NCBI RefSeq assembly: GCF_000507145.1
Contig: NZ_AYTO01000039.1
Location: 124,001 to 188,000 of the forward strand
From: Bacillus tequilensis KCTC 13622
GTDB lineage: Bacteria > Bacillota > Bacilli > Bacillales > Bacillaceae
Length of the DNA: 64,000 nucleotides
Direction: 5' to 3'
Shown: positions 52,300-64,000 of the stretch, piece by piece
How the letters are laid out: each line of letters starts with the position of its first letter
How positions within the stretch are numbered: the first letter of the stretch is position 1
Program-made: the position numbers and the translations under genes
Notes under the pieces: model-generated
What the model saw: only the letters and a program-made list of their open reading frames with translations
Told to the model about the DNA's origin: nothing
Databases searched by the model: none

Positions 52300-53778
52300 G
52301 TGAGTATTGAAATTATTATATCGTTAGGAATTTATTTTATTGCCATGCTGTTAATCGGTTGGTATGCATTTAAGAAAACGACTGACATCAACGATTACAT
52401 GCTTGGAGGAAGAGGCCTCGGACCGTTTGTCACTGCTTTATCTGCCGGCGCGGCGGATATGAGCGGATGGATGCTGATGGGTGTTCCCGGCGCGATGTTT
52501 GCGACAGGGCTTTCTACCTTATGGCTTGCTTTAGGTCTTACAATCGGAGCGTATTCAAACTACTTGCTGCTGGCTCCAAGGCTGCGTGCTTATACGGAAG
52601 CGGCGGATGATGCGATTACGATTCCTGATTTCTTTGATAAACGTTTCCAGCATTCTTCATCACTGCTGAAAATCGTATCCGCTTTGGTTATCATGATCTT
52701 TTTCACATTGTATACCTCTTCCGGTATGGTATCGGGCGGACGGCTGTTTGAATCTGCCTTTGGCGCGGATTACAAATTAGGCTTGCTTTTGACTACGGCT
52801 GTTGTCGTGTTATACACATTGTTTGGCGGTTTCCTTGCTGTCAGTCTGACTGACTTTGTGCAGGGTGCGATCATGTTTGCAGCACTAGTGCTTGTGCCGA
52901 TCGTTGCTTTTACCCACGTGGGCGGCGTTGCTCCGACTTTCCATGAAATTGGCGCTGTTAACCCACATTTATTGGATCTCTTTAAAGGCGCGAGCGTCAT
53001 TAGCATTATTTCCTATTTAGCCTGGGGCTTGGGCTACTACGGGCAGCCTCATATTATCGTCCGATTTATGGCCATTAAAAACATTAAAGATTTAAAGCCT
53101 GCGCGCCGAATCGGCATGAGCTGGATGATCATTTCAGTTCTCGGTTCTGTCTTGACAGGTTTGGTCGGTGTTGCTTATGCCCATAAATTCGGAGTTGCTG
53201 TAAAAGATCCGGAGATGATATTCATTATCTTCTCTAAAATCTTGTTCCACCCTTTAATTACAGGATTTTTATTGTCAGCTATTTTAGCTGCGATTATGAG
53301 TTCCATCTCCTCACAGCTCTTAGTCACAGCAAGTGCTGTGACAGAGGATGTGTACCGGACGTTTTTCAGACGAAAAGCTTCCGATAAGGAGTTGGTCATG
53401 ATCGGGCGTCTGTCTGTACTAGTGATCGCCATTATTGCGATTCTCTTATCCTTGAATCCGAGCAGCTCCATTCTTGATTTGGTCGGATATGCCTGGGCCG
53501 GCTTTGGTTCAGCTTTCGGGCCTGCGATTCTGCTCAGCCTGTATTGGAAGCGGATGAACGAATGGGGCGCGCTCGCTGCGATGATTGTCGGGGCTGCGAC
53601 CGTGTTGATCTGGATTACAACCGGGCTGGCAAAATCAACCGGCGTGTACGAAATCATTCCTGGGTTTATCCTCAGCATGATCGCCGGCATCATTGTCAGT
53701 ATGATCACAAAACGTCCCGCAAAAGCTTCTTACCGGTTATTCGGGGTTATGGAAAAGCTGTTAAAACGCAAAAGGTAA
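52300..53778 (+). CDS. opuE: Osmoregulated sodium/proline symporter OpuE
   Basis: A 492-residue SSS-family transporter with about 13 membrane segments. DINDYMLGGRGLGPFVTALSAGAADMSGWML is the PutP/OpuE signature; the WGLGYYGQPHIIVRFMA motif is also intact. It takes up proline for osmoprotection. GTG start with AGAGAGGG upstream; monocistronic. Confidence 0.94.
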   Translation: MSIEIIISLGIYFIAMLLIGWYAFKKTTDINDYMLGGRGLGPFVTALSAGAADMSGWMLMGVPGAMFATGLSTLWLALGLTIGAYSNYLLLAPRLRAYTEAADDAITIPDFFDKRFQHSSSLLKIVSALVIMIFFTLYTSSGMVSGGRLFESAFGADYKLGLLLTTAVVVLYTLFGGFLAVSLTDFVQGAIMFAALVLVPIVAFTHVGGVAPTFHEIGAVNPHLLDLFKGASVISIISYLAWGLGYYGQPHIIVRFMAIKNIKDLKPARRIGMSWMIISVLGSVLTGLVGVAYAHKFGVAVKDPEMIFIIFSKILFHPLITGFLLSAILAAIMSSISSQLLVTASAVTEDVYRTFFRRKASDKELVMIGRLSVLVIAIIAILLSLNPSSSILDLVGYAWAGFGSAFGPAILLSLYWKRMNEWGALAAMIVGAATVLIWITTGLAKSTGVYEIIPGFILSMIAGIIVSMITKRPAKASYRLFGVMEKLLKRKR

Positions 53779-53781
53779 ACA

Positions 53782-53813
53782 AAAAGCCATCAAGCGCCGC
53801 TTGGTGGCTTTTG
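53782..53813 (+). terminator. Terminator of opuE
   Basis: AAAAGCCATCAAGCG/GCTTGGTGGCTTTT stem (one mismatch pair) and T-rich tail. Confidence 0.87.
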
Positions 53814-53889
53814 TGCTCTTGTTTTGCTATAAATACTGTGAGAGAATCATATTTATTTAAAAACATCTTAGAGAAGGGAGAATTTGCTG

Positions 53890-54582
53890 TTGAGCTGGTA
53901 TATTGATCCTGATATTTTATTAAAACTGGGCATTGCCACTTTGATTGGCATGGTCATCGGGCTTGAGCGTGAATTAAAAAATAAGCCGCTCGGATTAAAA
54001 ACCTGTATCGTTATCGCCGTCAGCTCATGCATGCTGACGATCGTCAGTATTAATGCGGCATATCATTTCCCTAAATACTACCGCATCATGATGGACCCGC
54101 TGCGTCTGCCGGCACAAATCATCTCCGGCGTCGGATTTATCGGGGCCGGTGTCATTCTGCGAAAAAGCAACGATGTCATTTCCGGCCTGACGACATCAGC
54201 TATGATCTGGGGGGCAGCGGGGCTCGGGCTGGCAACGGGAGCAGGTTTTTATAAAGAAGCATTTGCCAGCCTTCTGTTCATCCTGATCAGTGTGGAATTT
54301 CTGCCATGGGCGGTCAGAAAAATCGGTCCCGACCGCCTGCAGGAAAAAGACATCCGCATCAGAATGTCGCTCTCTGATAAAGACAAAATGACAGAGATTT
54401 TAAAAGAAATGAAGAGAAGAGATATCAAAACACACTCCGTTCGGATCGACGACCTGGGCGAAAAGGAATTTCCAATCATGGAAGTGAAGGTCCGCGTCCA
54501 TAAAAACAGGTACACGACCGATGTCTACTATGACATTAAAGACATCGAAGGCGTGGTCGGCGTAAAATGTGATACATTATAA
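53890..54582 (+). CDS. sapB: MgtC/SapB family membrane protein SapB
   Basis: A 230-residue protein with four to five N-terminal membrane segments (LIGMVIGLERELKNKPLGLKT, the family hallmark; GVGFIGAGVILR) and a C-terminal ACT-like cytosolic domain. TTG at 53890 lies 9 bases from AAGGGAG; TTG at 53884 is an alternative. In B. subtilis a sapB mutation alters alkaline phosphatase expression. Convergent with yerI across the repeat element. Confidence 0.9.
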   Translation: MSWYIDPDILLKLGIATLIGMVIGLERELKNKPLGLKTCIVIAVSSCMLTIVSINAAYHFPKYYRIMMDPLRLPAQIISGVGFIGAGVILRKSNDVISGLTTSAMIWGAAGLGLATGAGFYKEAFASLLFILISVEFLPWAVRKIGPDRLQEKDIRIRMSLSDKDKMTEILKEMKRRDIKTHSVRIDDLGEKEFPIMEVKVRVHKNRYTTDVYYDIKDIEGVVGVKCDTL

Positions 54583-54583
54583 A

Positions 54584-54611
54584 AGCCAATGGGATATGAA
54601 TCCCATTGGCT
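54584..54611. terminator. Left copy of duplicated terminator hairpin (sapB/yerI)
   Basis: AGCCAATGGGA-TATGAA-TCCCATTGGCT, preceded by an A run, so it terminates minus-strand transcription. It is 26/28 identical to 54758-54785. Confidence 0.85.
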
Positions 54612-54757
54612 TAGATTGTTGACAAAATCCTAAAACGGTTTACGTTTTAGGATTTTGTCATCTTTTTTCAGCGTGATTGAAAACCCTTGAAGTCTAGGAA
54701 GGACGAGCACCGATGCACAGGACTGACAACGAATGCAAGGGTTTGTCGACACGCTGA
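54612..54757. repeat. Structured interspersed repeat element, copy 2 (146 bp)
   Basis: It contains the hairpin with arms GACAAAATCCTAAAAC and GTTTTAGGATTTTGTC (54620-54659). A second inverted structure is bounded by TTCAGCGTG (54668-54676) and CACGCTGA near 54750-54757, with inner arms ACCCTTG/CAAGGGTTTG. Compared with copy 1 it lacks about 30 bp in the apical loop. It is flanked by a 28-bp direct repeat of the local terminator. Confidence 0.87.
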
Positions 54758-54785
54758 AGCCAATGGGACATGAATCTCATTGGCT
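54758..54785. terminator. Right copy of duplicated terminator hairpin (sapB/yerI)
   Basis: AGCCAATGGGA-CATGAA-TCTCATTGGCT followed by a T run on the plus strand, so it terminates sapB transcription after passing through the repeat. It lacks the A run found at the left copy. Confidence 0.85.
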
Positions 54786-54791
54786 TTTTAT

Positions 54792-55793
54792 CTACATCAG
54801 TACAGAAAAATCAAATGCTGTGATCGGTGTGCGATTCTCTATATCTCTTCTGAAACCGGCCAGCATTTCTTTTTCCTCTTCTCCAATTGTGTTAAGGTCA
54901 AACATCTGATGCAGCAATCCGTAAATCAGCATATGGCGAAGGCGAAGGAAATCAGGTATCCTTTTCAGCCACGCAGGATCAAGATCATTTTCCTCCCAGT
55001 ACCCTTTCATAAAATGCGTCATAAATTCCTCTGTAAACGCAGTTTTATCTTCATATGGCACAACCGGGTACCACAGCACATTGTAAAGGAGAATGCTGAT
55101 ATCGTTAATGAACCAATTGTAGCCGATATCGTCAAAATCAAATGCTGTGATTTTGCCATGATCCCAATGGAAATTCCCATGATGAAGGTCCGCGTGCACC
55201 AAGCCGTAGCTGTCGCGGCTTTTCGGCAGCCGCCGCAGTTCATTCATCAGAGAATCGGCTTGCTGAAACACCTTTGTCTGATCTTCAGGCACATACTTTC
55301 TCAGCTTCAATTGCTCCTCTTCATCCCATTCCTGTCTTTTAAAAGCGGGATTAGTCAGTTTGTAGCTTTTTGTCAGGCTGTGCATCTTACCTGTGTATTT
55401 GCCAAGCTCATAAAATAGCGTTTCATTCCAGTCCGATTCATCCACTTTCTGCCCAGGCGCTTTCTCATACACTCTCACTAAAAAGGCCCCGCCGTTTCCG
55501 TCCGGCACTTCTTCAACGTCTTTTCCGCTCAATGACGGGAGCGGTTTGGCAACTGAAAGTCCGCCTTTCGCCAGGTGACGGAGCCATTCCATCTCTCCCT
55601 TAATGTAATCAGTAGTTCTCCGAATGGTATGGGTAATCTTTAAAATATAAGATTGATTGTCTTTCATCCATTCATAAACATAGTTTTCCGCATCAGCCAG
55701 AAAACGCGCCTGCCCTTTTGAGAAACCGTATTTCACCGCTGCCTCTGCCAAAACCTGTTCTTCATGAAATATTTTTTTGATTTCTTTATGCAC
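54792..55793 (-). CDS. yerI: Aminoglycoside-phosphotransferase-fold kinase YerI
   Basis: A 333-residue APH/choline-kinase-fold protein with the catalytic motif LVHADLHHGNFHWDHGKITAFDFDDIGY. The family includes homoserine kinases (ThrB type) and CotS-like proteins. The substrate is unknown. ATG 55793 with AAGGAAG-like ribosome site. Confidence 0.88.
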   Translation of the reverse strand: MHKEIKKIFHEEQVLAEAAVKYGFSKGQARFLADAENYVYEWMKDNQSYILKITHTIRRTTDYIKGEMEWLRHLAKGGLSVAKPLPSLSGKDVEEVPDGNGGAFLVRVYEKAPGQKVDESDWNETLFYELGKYTGKMHSLTKSYKLTNPAFKRQEWDEEEQLKLRKYVPEDQTKVFQQADSLMNELRRLPKSRDSYGLVHADLHHGNFHWDHGKITAFDFDDIGYNWFINDISILLYNVLWYPVVPYEDKTAFTEEFMTHFMKGYWEENDLDPAWLKRIPDFLRLRHMLIYGLLHQMFDLNTIGEEEKEMLAGFRRDIENRTPITAFDFSVLM

Positions 55794-55925
55794 GTTTAAC
55801 TTCCTTTCCTTACTATAGTTTTGATATCGACTATTTTCACACGAGTGCCAGCATCAACATACCTCCCCTTGATTTGTGTTTTAGCAGAAGCGGAAACACC
55901 TTCCTTTTCCTGTTAATTGTAACAT

Positions 55926-55962
55926 AAAAAACCCTTGTGCCATATTGGCACAAGGGTTGCTT
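55926..55962 (-). terminator. Terminator of camS
   Basis: ACCCTTGTGCCA-TAT-TGGCACAAGGGT stem and T run on the minus strand. Confidence 0.9.
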
Positions 55963-55968
55963 TGTTTA

Positions 55969-57159
55969 TCAGTCATAAATGTGAACAGTCGGCTCTTTAT
56001 CTCCCGCATTGCGGATAATGACCGCTTCCTGCCCGTCTGAGGAGGTGATGTTAACTTCGACATCAACTGAACCCTTGGAGTAGTAGTCCATCACTTCACC
56101 CGTTAAGAACTGGGTAAACGCGACAACTTCACTTTTTCCGTAAAATTGCATTGGGATGTCAATCTTTATTTTCTTCATTTCATCATTTTCATACAGCGCT
56201 GTACCGACAACGCCTGTGTAGTTCGGGAAATATTCTTCAATTGAGTTTTTGAAGCGCTTAAAGACCTCGGAATCATCCGGGTACTTTTCTGCTGTGGTTG
56301 TATCCGCCGGATAGAATACATATTTTTCATTGATGTCATCCCAATTTGAGATATCAGCAGAGCCTGCCTTGACCTCTGTTTTGGCGATGAAGTTCCCCGG
56401 CACAATCGATGTTTTTGACGCCTGTTTATAAAGCGCGACTGTGATCGGCACATTCTTCAAGTTGTCTTTTTTACGGAGGCGGTTAATGACCTCCTGTGCA
56501 ATTTTTTCTCCTTGTTGGCGGAGCGTGCTTTCTTTAATCTCCACTTCTTTTTGAGGATCGCCTGTTTTTTCGCGATAATAATACACGGAGTTTAACGCCA
56601 GTCCGATCATCACACCGCCAAGCTGAATGGAATTCTTGTCTTTTCTGACTAAATAATCGTGCTCCAGCATGGAAGCTAAATAAACCGGGCTGCTTTGGTT
56701 CTTTTCTTCTGTTGAACCAGAGCTCGGAAGCGCTGGGTTCAAGCCTTCATTTTTAAAGTTTTTATCTGCTTTTTCGGCTTTTTTCAGATCAGAGCCTGTT
56801 TTTTTCCGTGCCAGCCAGCTTAATACAGTATCTTCATCTAAATATTGCCCTTCTTGGAACAGATAATCGTCAGTCGAGAAAGAATCTTGGGCAAGACGCA
56901 TCAGCCCTGTTTCAAACTCATCAATGTCAAGTCTTGTATTCAGCTGTTCCGTTGTTAAGCCGCGCGCCTTTCCTGCCTTAAACGGCAGCACCATTTTGTA
57001 ATAGGAGTCAGAGATGTTATATTTCGGGACAATCGCTTTTTCTGACGATTTCGCCGTCTTTTGTGTGATCTCCTCCTCCTTATTCCCCCCAAAACCTGAC
57101 GAGCAGGCAGACAGCATTAACACTGCCGCCGTTGCCGCCATTACCAACGTCTTTTTCAA
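55969..57159 (-). CDS. camS: CamS-family lipoprotein (YerH)
   Basis: A 396-residue lipoprotein. The signal sequence ends in LSAC (lipid-anchored Cys19), then a Gly/Glu-rich spacer and the CamS domain. CamS proteins are sex-pheromone-precursor homologues in enterococci and staphylococci; the function in Bacillus is unknown. It starts 15 bp after ligA and so belongs to the pcrB-pcrA-ligA-camS operon. Confidence 0.92.
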   Translation of the reverse strand: MKKTLVMAATAAVLMLSACSSGFGGNKEEEITQKTAKSSEKAIVPKYNISDSYYKMVLPFKAGKARGLTTEQLNTRLDIDEFETGLMRLAQDSFSTDDYLFQEGQYLDEDTVLSWLARKKTGSDLKKAEKADKNFKNEGLNPALPSSGSTEEKNQSSPVYLASMLEHDYLVRKDKNSIQLGGVMIGLALNSVYYYREKTGDPQKEVEIKESTLRQQGEKIAQEVINRLRKKDNLKNVPITVALYKQASKTSIVPGNFIAKTEVKAGSADISNWDDINEKYVFYPADTTTAEKYPDDSEVFKRFKNSIEEYFPNYTGVVGTALYENDEMKKIKIDIPMQFYGKSEVVAFTQFLTGEVMDYYSKGSVDVEVNITSSDGQEAVIIRNAGDKEPTVHIYD

Positions 57160-57174
57160 TAGAAAACACTCCTC

Positions 57175-61424
<4,250 letters not shown>

Positions 61425-61485
61425 AATTCGTTCACCCGCCTATACAAAACATATGTTCTATCATAAACCAAATCCGTACAATTTA

Positions 61486-62172
61486 CTACTCGCCTTTTAC
61501 AGCCGCTACTGTTTTCAAAGCCCGGTCAAAATCTTCATACACCGCATTGCCCACAACGATCACGTCGGCATGCTCTGCATATTGCTTTGCCGTTTCCGCA
61601 TCCTTGATGCCGCCGCCGTAAAACAGGGTGGAGGTTTCCAATACAGCCTTCGTTTTCTTCACGGCTTCTATGTCGCCAAGCATGCCGCTGTATTCCAAAT
61701 AAAAAATGGGAAGCTGCAGCAGCTCAGATACACGCGCATACGCGGCAATATCGTCAATGCTCAGATCAGCATCTGCTTCAGTCAATGCCGCGGCTTTGCA
61801 ATCCGGATTTGCGATGCAGTACCCTTCCGCCGCGATTTCTTCCATTGACATCAGTTCACCGTATTCCTTCATGGCTTTCTGATGCATGCCGACAATCCAG
61901 TCCGCGTTTTTACTATTTAATACACTCGGAATAAAATATAAGTCAAATCCGGGAACGATCGCTTCAATCGCTGACACCTCAAGGACACACGGCACCAAAA
62001 ACCGTCTCACCTTAGACATCATCCGCAGGACATTGTCCTCTGTCACACCATCGCTTCCTCCGATAATGACCGCATCCGTTCCCGATTCACAAAGAATCTC
62101 CAGCTGTTCATCAGGCAAATCTTTATTTGGATCAAGCTTAAAGACATGCTTCCACTCCGTTACATCGTACAC
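61486..62172 (-). CDS. pcrB: Heptaprenylglyceryl phosphate synthase PcrB
   Basis: A 228-residue TIM-barrel prenyltransferase: WKHVFKLDPNKDLPDE, IGGSDGVTEDNV, PIFYLEYSGMLGD and LFYGGGIKDAETAKQYAEHAD. It condenses heptaprenyl diphosphate with glycerol-1-phosphate to form an archaeal-type ether lipid. First gene of the pcrB-pcrA-ligA-camS run, 61 bp before pcrA. Confidence 0.95.
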   Translation of the reverse strand: MYDVTEWKHVFKLDPNKDLPDEQLEILCESGTDAVIIGGSDGVTEDNVLRMMSKVRRFLVPCVLEVSAIEAIVPGFDLYFIPSVLNSKNADWIVGMHQKAMKEYGELMSMEEIAAEGYCIANPDCKAAALTEADADLSIDDIAAYARVSELLQLPIFYLEYSGMLGDIEAVKKTKAVLETSTLFYGGGIKDAETAKQYAEHADVIVVGNAVYEDFDRALKTVAAVKGE

Positions 62173-62415
62173 GTCATACGTTCCTCCATTCGTTTGTTAC
62201 CATTTAAACATTATAACAAATTCACATAGCGCGGAAAAACGGAAAAAGCCGTTAATCTCGTTATTCACTGAAAAAGGTGTTTTGATTCTTTTTTCATAAA
62301 AAAGAGAGCTGCCGAAAGCTTTTAAACGCTTCAAGGTCTAGGTAAAAGATTCTTCTGTTATTGTTTGGAAGGCATTCAACTGTGGAAATGGTTACATAAA
62401 AAAGGAGACTGACTG

Positions 62416-63993
62416 ATGGAAACGATTATCATTGCACTCATCGCATTTATCATCGGGATCATTGTCATCCCCATCATGTTGTTTGTCTGGCTCTACATAA
62501 AGGATGAAAAACAGCAGGAGCACTCAATCCTTCGCAACTATCCCGTCATCGGCAGGTTCCGGTATATCCTTGAAAAAATCGGACCTGAGCTCAGACAGTA
62601 TTTATACAGCAATGACAATGAGGAGCAGCCTTTTTCACGAAAGGAATATGAGCAAACTGTCATCTCGGGCAAATACAAAAGCAGAATGATGGGCTTTGGA
62701 TCTGTAAGAGATTTTGACAAACCGGGCTATTTTATCCGTAACGCCCTGTTTCCGAAACAAAAAGAGGAATTGCGTGTCAATCAAACACCTAAAATTGATA
62801 CCCAAATCTATCACCTTGATGCTGACAATCTGTTCAGACGCAAGGAACACGCCGAACACATCAAAGCCGATCCGTTTTTCCTCCACCCTGATGATGTACA
62901 GGTGATCGGCGGGCATACATGCGAGAAGCCTTTTTATGTGAAAGGATTAGTCGGCCAGTCTGCCATGAGCTACGGTTCCCTTGGAGAACGGGCAATTACG
63001 GCACTCTCAAAAGGGCTTCATCAAGCTGGCGGCACATGGATGAATACAGGTGAAGGGGGTTTATCTGAGTATCATGTAAAGGGCGGCGCCGATATCATTT
63101 GCCAAATCGGGCCGGGCCTTTTTGGCGTACGCAAAAGAAACGGAGAATTTTCGTGGGAGGAGTTTAAAAGAAAAAGCAGGCTTGACCAAATTAAAGCGTT
63201 TGAGCTGAAGCTGGCGCAAGGAGCTAAAACCCGCGGCGGCCATGTGGACGGCGCCAAGGTATCAGAGGAAGTGGCAGACATTCGGAATGTCGAACCAGGA
63301 AAGTCGATTGACAGCCCGAACCGCTTTCATGAATTTTCAAGCGTTCCTAGCATGCTCGACTTTATTGAGAAACTTAGAGATGTCGGACAAAAGCCGGTCG
63401 GAATCAAACTTGTCGCTGGCCATCCAGACGAATTGCACGAGCTTTTTTCTTATATGAAGAAAAGCGGAAAGCATCCGGATTTTATCACGATTGACGGAAG
63501 CGAAGGCGGTACCGGCGCTTCCTTTTACGAGCTGGCTGACACTGTCGGCCTTCCGATTATGACAGCCCTCCCTATTGTGGATACGCTTCTTAGACAATAC
63601 GGCTTGCGCAGCCACCTGAAAATCTTTGCTTCCGGCAAGCTCCTGACTCCTGACAAAATCGCGGTCGCATTAGCTCTCGGCGCTGATTTTGTTAACATTG
63701 CACGCGGCATGATGTTTTCGGTCGGCTGCATCCGCGCGCTCGTGTGCCACACCAACACTTGTCCGGCGGGTGTGGCGACAACAGATCCAAAACTGCAAAA
63801 AGCACTGAGCGTTGAGGAAAAACAGCACCGTGTTTGCAACTACGTCATTTCACTGCGCGAGGGACTGTTTAACCTCGCAGCCGCAGCCGGGATCCATTCG
63901 CCGGTCTGCTTTTCCAAAGAGCATGTTGTCTATCGAAAAGAGGATGGCAGCATCGTTGATATCGACAAACTCATTCATCAATTTGTTTCATAA
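62416..63993 (+). CDS. yerD: Glutamate-synthase-like FMN protein YerD
   Basis: A 525-residue protein with an N-terminal membrane segment (residues about 3-27), then a GltB-type FMN barrel (SYGSLGERAITALSKGLHQAGG, NTGEGGLSEYH, DGSEGGTGASFYELADTVGLP) and Fe-S cysteines in CHTNTCPAGVATTDP. The amidotransferase domain of true glutamate synthase is absent. Physiological role unknown. ATG 62416 with AAAGGAGA. The gap to pcrB (243 bp) contains no gene. Confidence 0.92.
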   Translation: METIIIALIAFIIGIIVIPIMLFVWLYIKDEKQQEHSILRNYPVIGRFRYILEKIGPELRQYLYSNDNEEQPFSRKEYEQTVISGKYKSRMMGFGSVRDFDKPGYFIRNALFPKQKEELRVNQTPKIDTQIYHLDADNLFRRKEHAEHIKADPFFLHPDDVQVIGGHTCEKPFYVKGLVGQSAMSYGSLGERAITALSKGLHQAGGTWMNTGEGGLSEYHVKGGADIICQIGPGLFGVRKRNGEFSWEEFKRKSRLDQIKAFELKLAQGAKTRGGHVDGAKVSEEVADIRNVEPGKSIDSPNRFHEFSSVPSMLDFIEKLRDVGQKPVGIKLVAGHPDELHELFSYMKKSGKHPDFITIDGSEGGTGASFYELADTVGLPIMTALPIVDTLLRQYGLRSHLKIFASGKLLTPDKIAVALALGADFVNIARGMMFSVGCIRALVCHTNTCPAGVATTDPKLQKALSVEEKQHRVCNYVISLREGLFNLAAAAGIHSPVCFSKEHVVYRKEDGSIVDIDKLIHQFVS

Positions 63994-64000
63994 GAAAACC

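Overview
This window comes from a member of the Bacillus subtilis species complex. Almost every gene is recognisable, from memory of the B. subtilis 168 gene set, as part of the interval from yerD/pcrB-pcrA-ligA to yfmM, read here in reverse-complement orientation. Protein similarity to 168 looks very high in core genes (ligA, pcrA, gatCAB, swrC, opuE, yfmR, yfnA), but several accessory blocks differ. That fits a sister species or divergent strain rather than 168 itself. No rRNA, tRNA, CRISPR array, prophage or intact insertion sequence was seen.

Layout. 1-10 kb: the end of an ABC-F ATPase (yfmM), the MerR-controlled efflux pair yfmP-yfmO, yfmQ, a second ABC-F ATPase (yfmR), the soluble chemoreceptor-like yfmS with the aldehyde dehydrogenase yfmT, and the amino-acid permease yfnA. 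10-19 kb: yfnB (broken by an in-frame stop), the MFS gene yfnC, the five-gene spore-surface glycan cluster yfnHGFED, and the lipoteichoic-acid-synthase paralogue yfnI. 19-26 kb: yetN, an AT-rich gene of unknown function, yetJ, yezD, an RsbR-like STAS protein, a Gly/Pro/Met-repeat protein, yetH, hmoA and yetF. 26-34 kb: yesK, yesJ, the cotJABC spore-coat operon, a TetR regulator divergent from a gamma-resorcylate-decarboxylase-like gene, yezE-yesE-yesF, the Gly/Tyr/His-repeat coat protein yeeK, and yeeI.

34-41 kb is the accessory core. The rapH-phrH quorum module and a second rap-phr module point outward on either side of an LXG polymorphic toxin (yeeF), its immunity gene (yezG), a decayed second immunity gene, and small genes of unknown function. 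AT content jumps inside the toxin's 3' end. 41-64 kb is mostly core: rlmCD, dgkB, a patch holding a decayed repeat element and a decayed copy of the swrC 3' end, swrC with its repressor yerO, gatCAB, opuE, sapB, yerI, camS, ligA, pcrA, pcrB and yerD.

The most unusual signal is a small structured repeat element (about 146-172 bp) present in two good copies (5884-6055 and 54612-54757) and one decayed copy (43417-43550). Each good copy lies between two direct copies of the local transcription terminator hairpin. The terminator sequence differs between the two loci but is duplicated on both sides of the element at each, as expected for insertion with target-site duplication. The element's inner hairpin shows a compensatory base change between copies.
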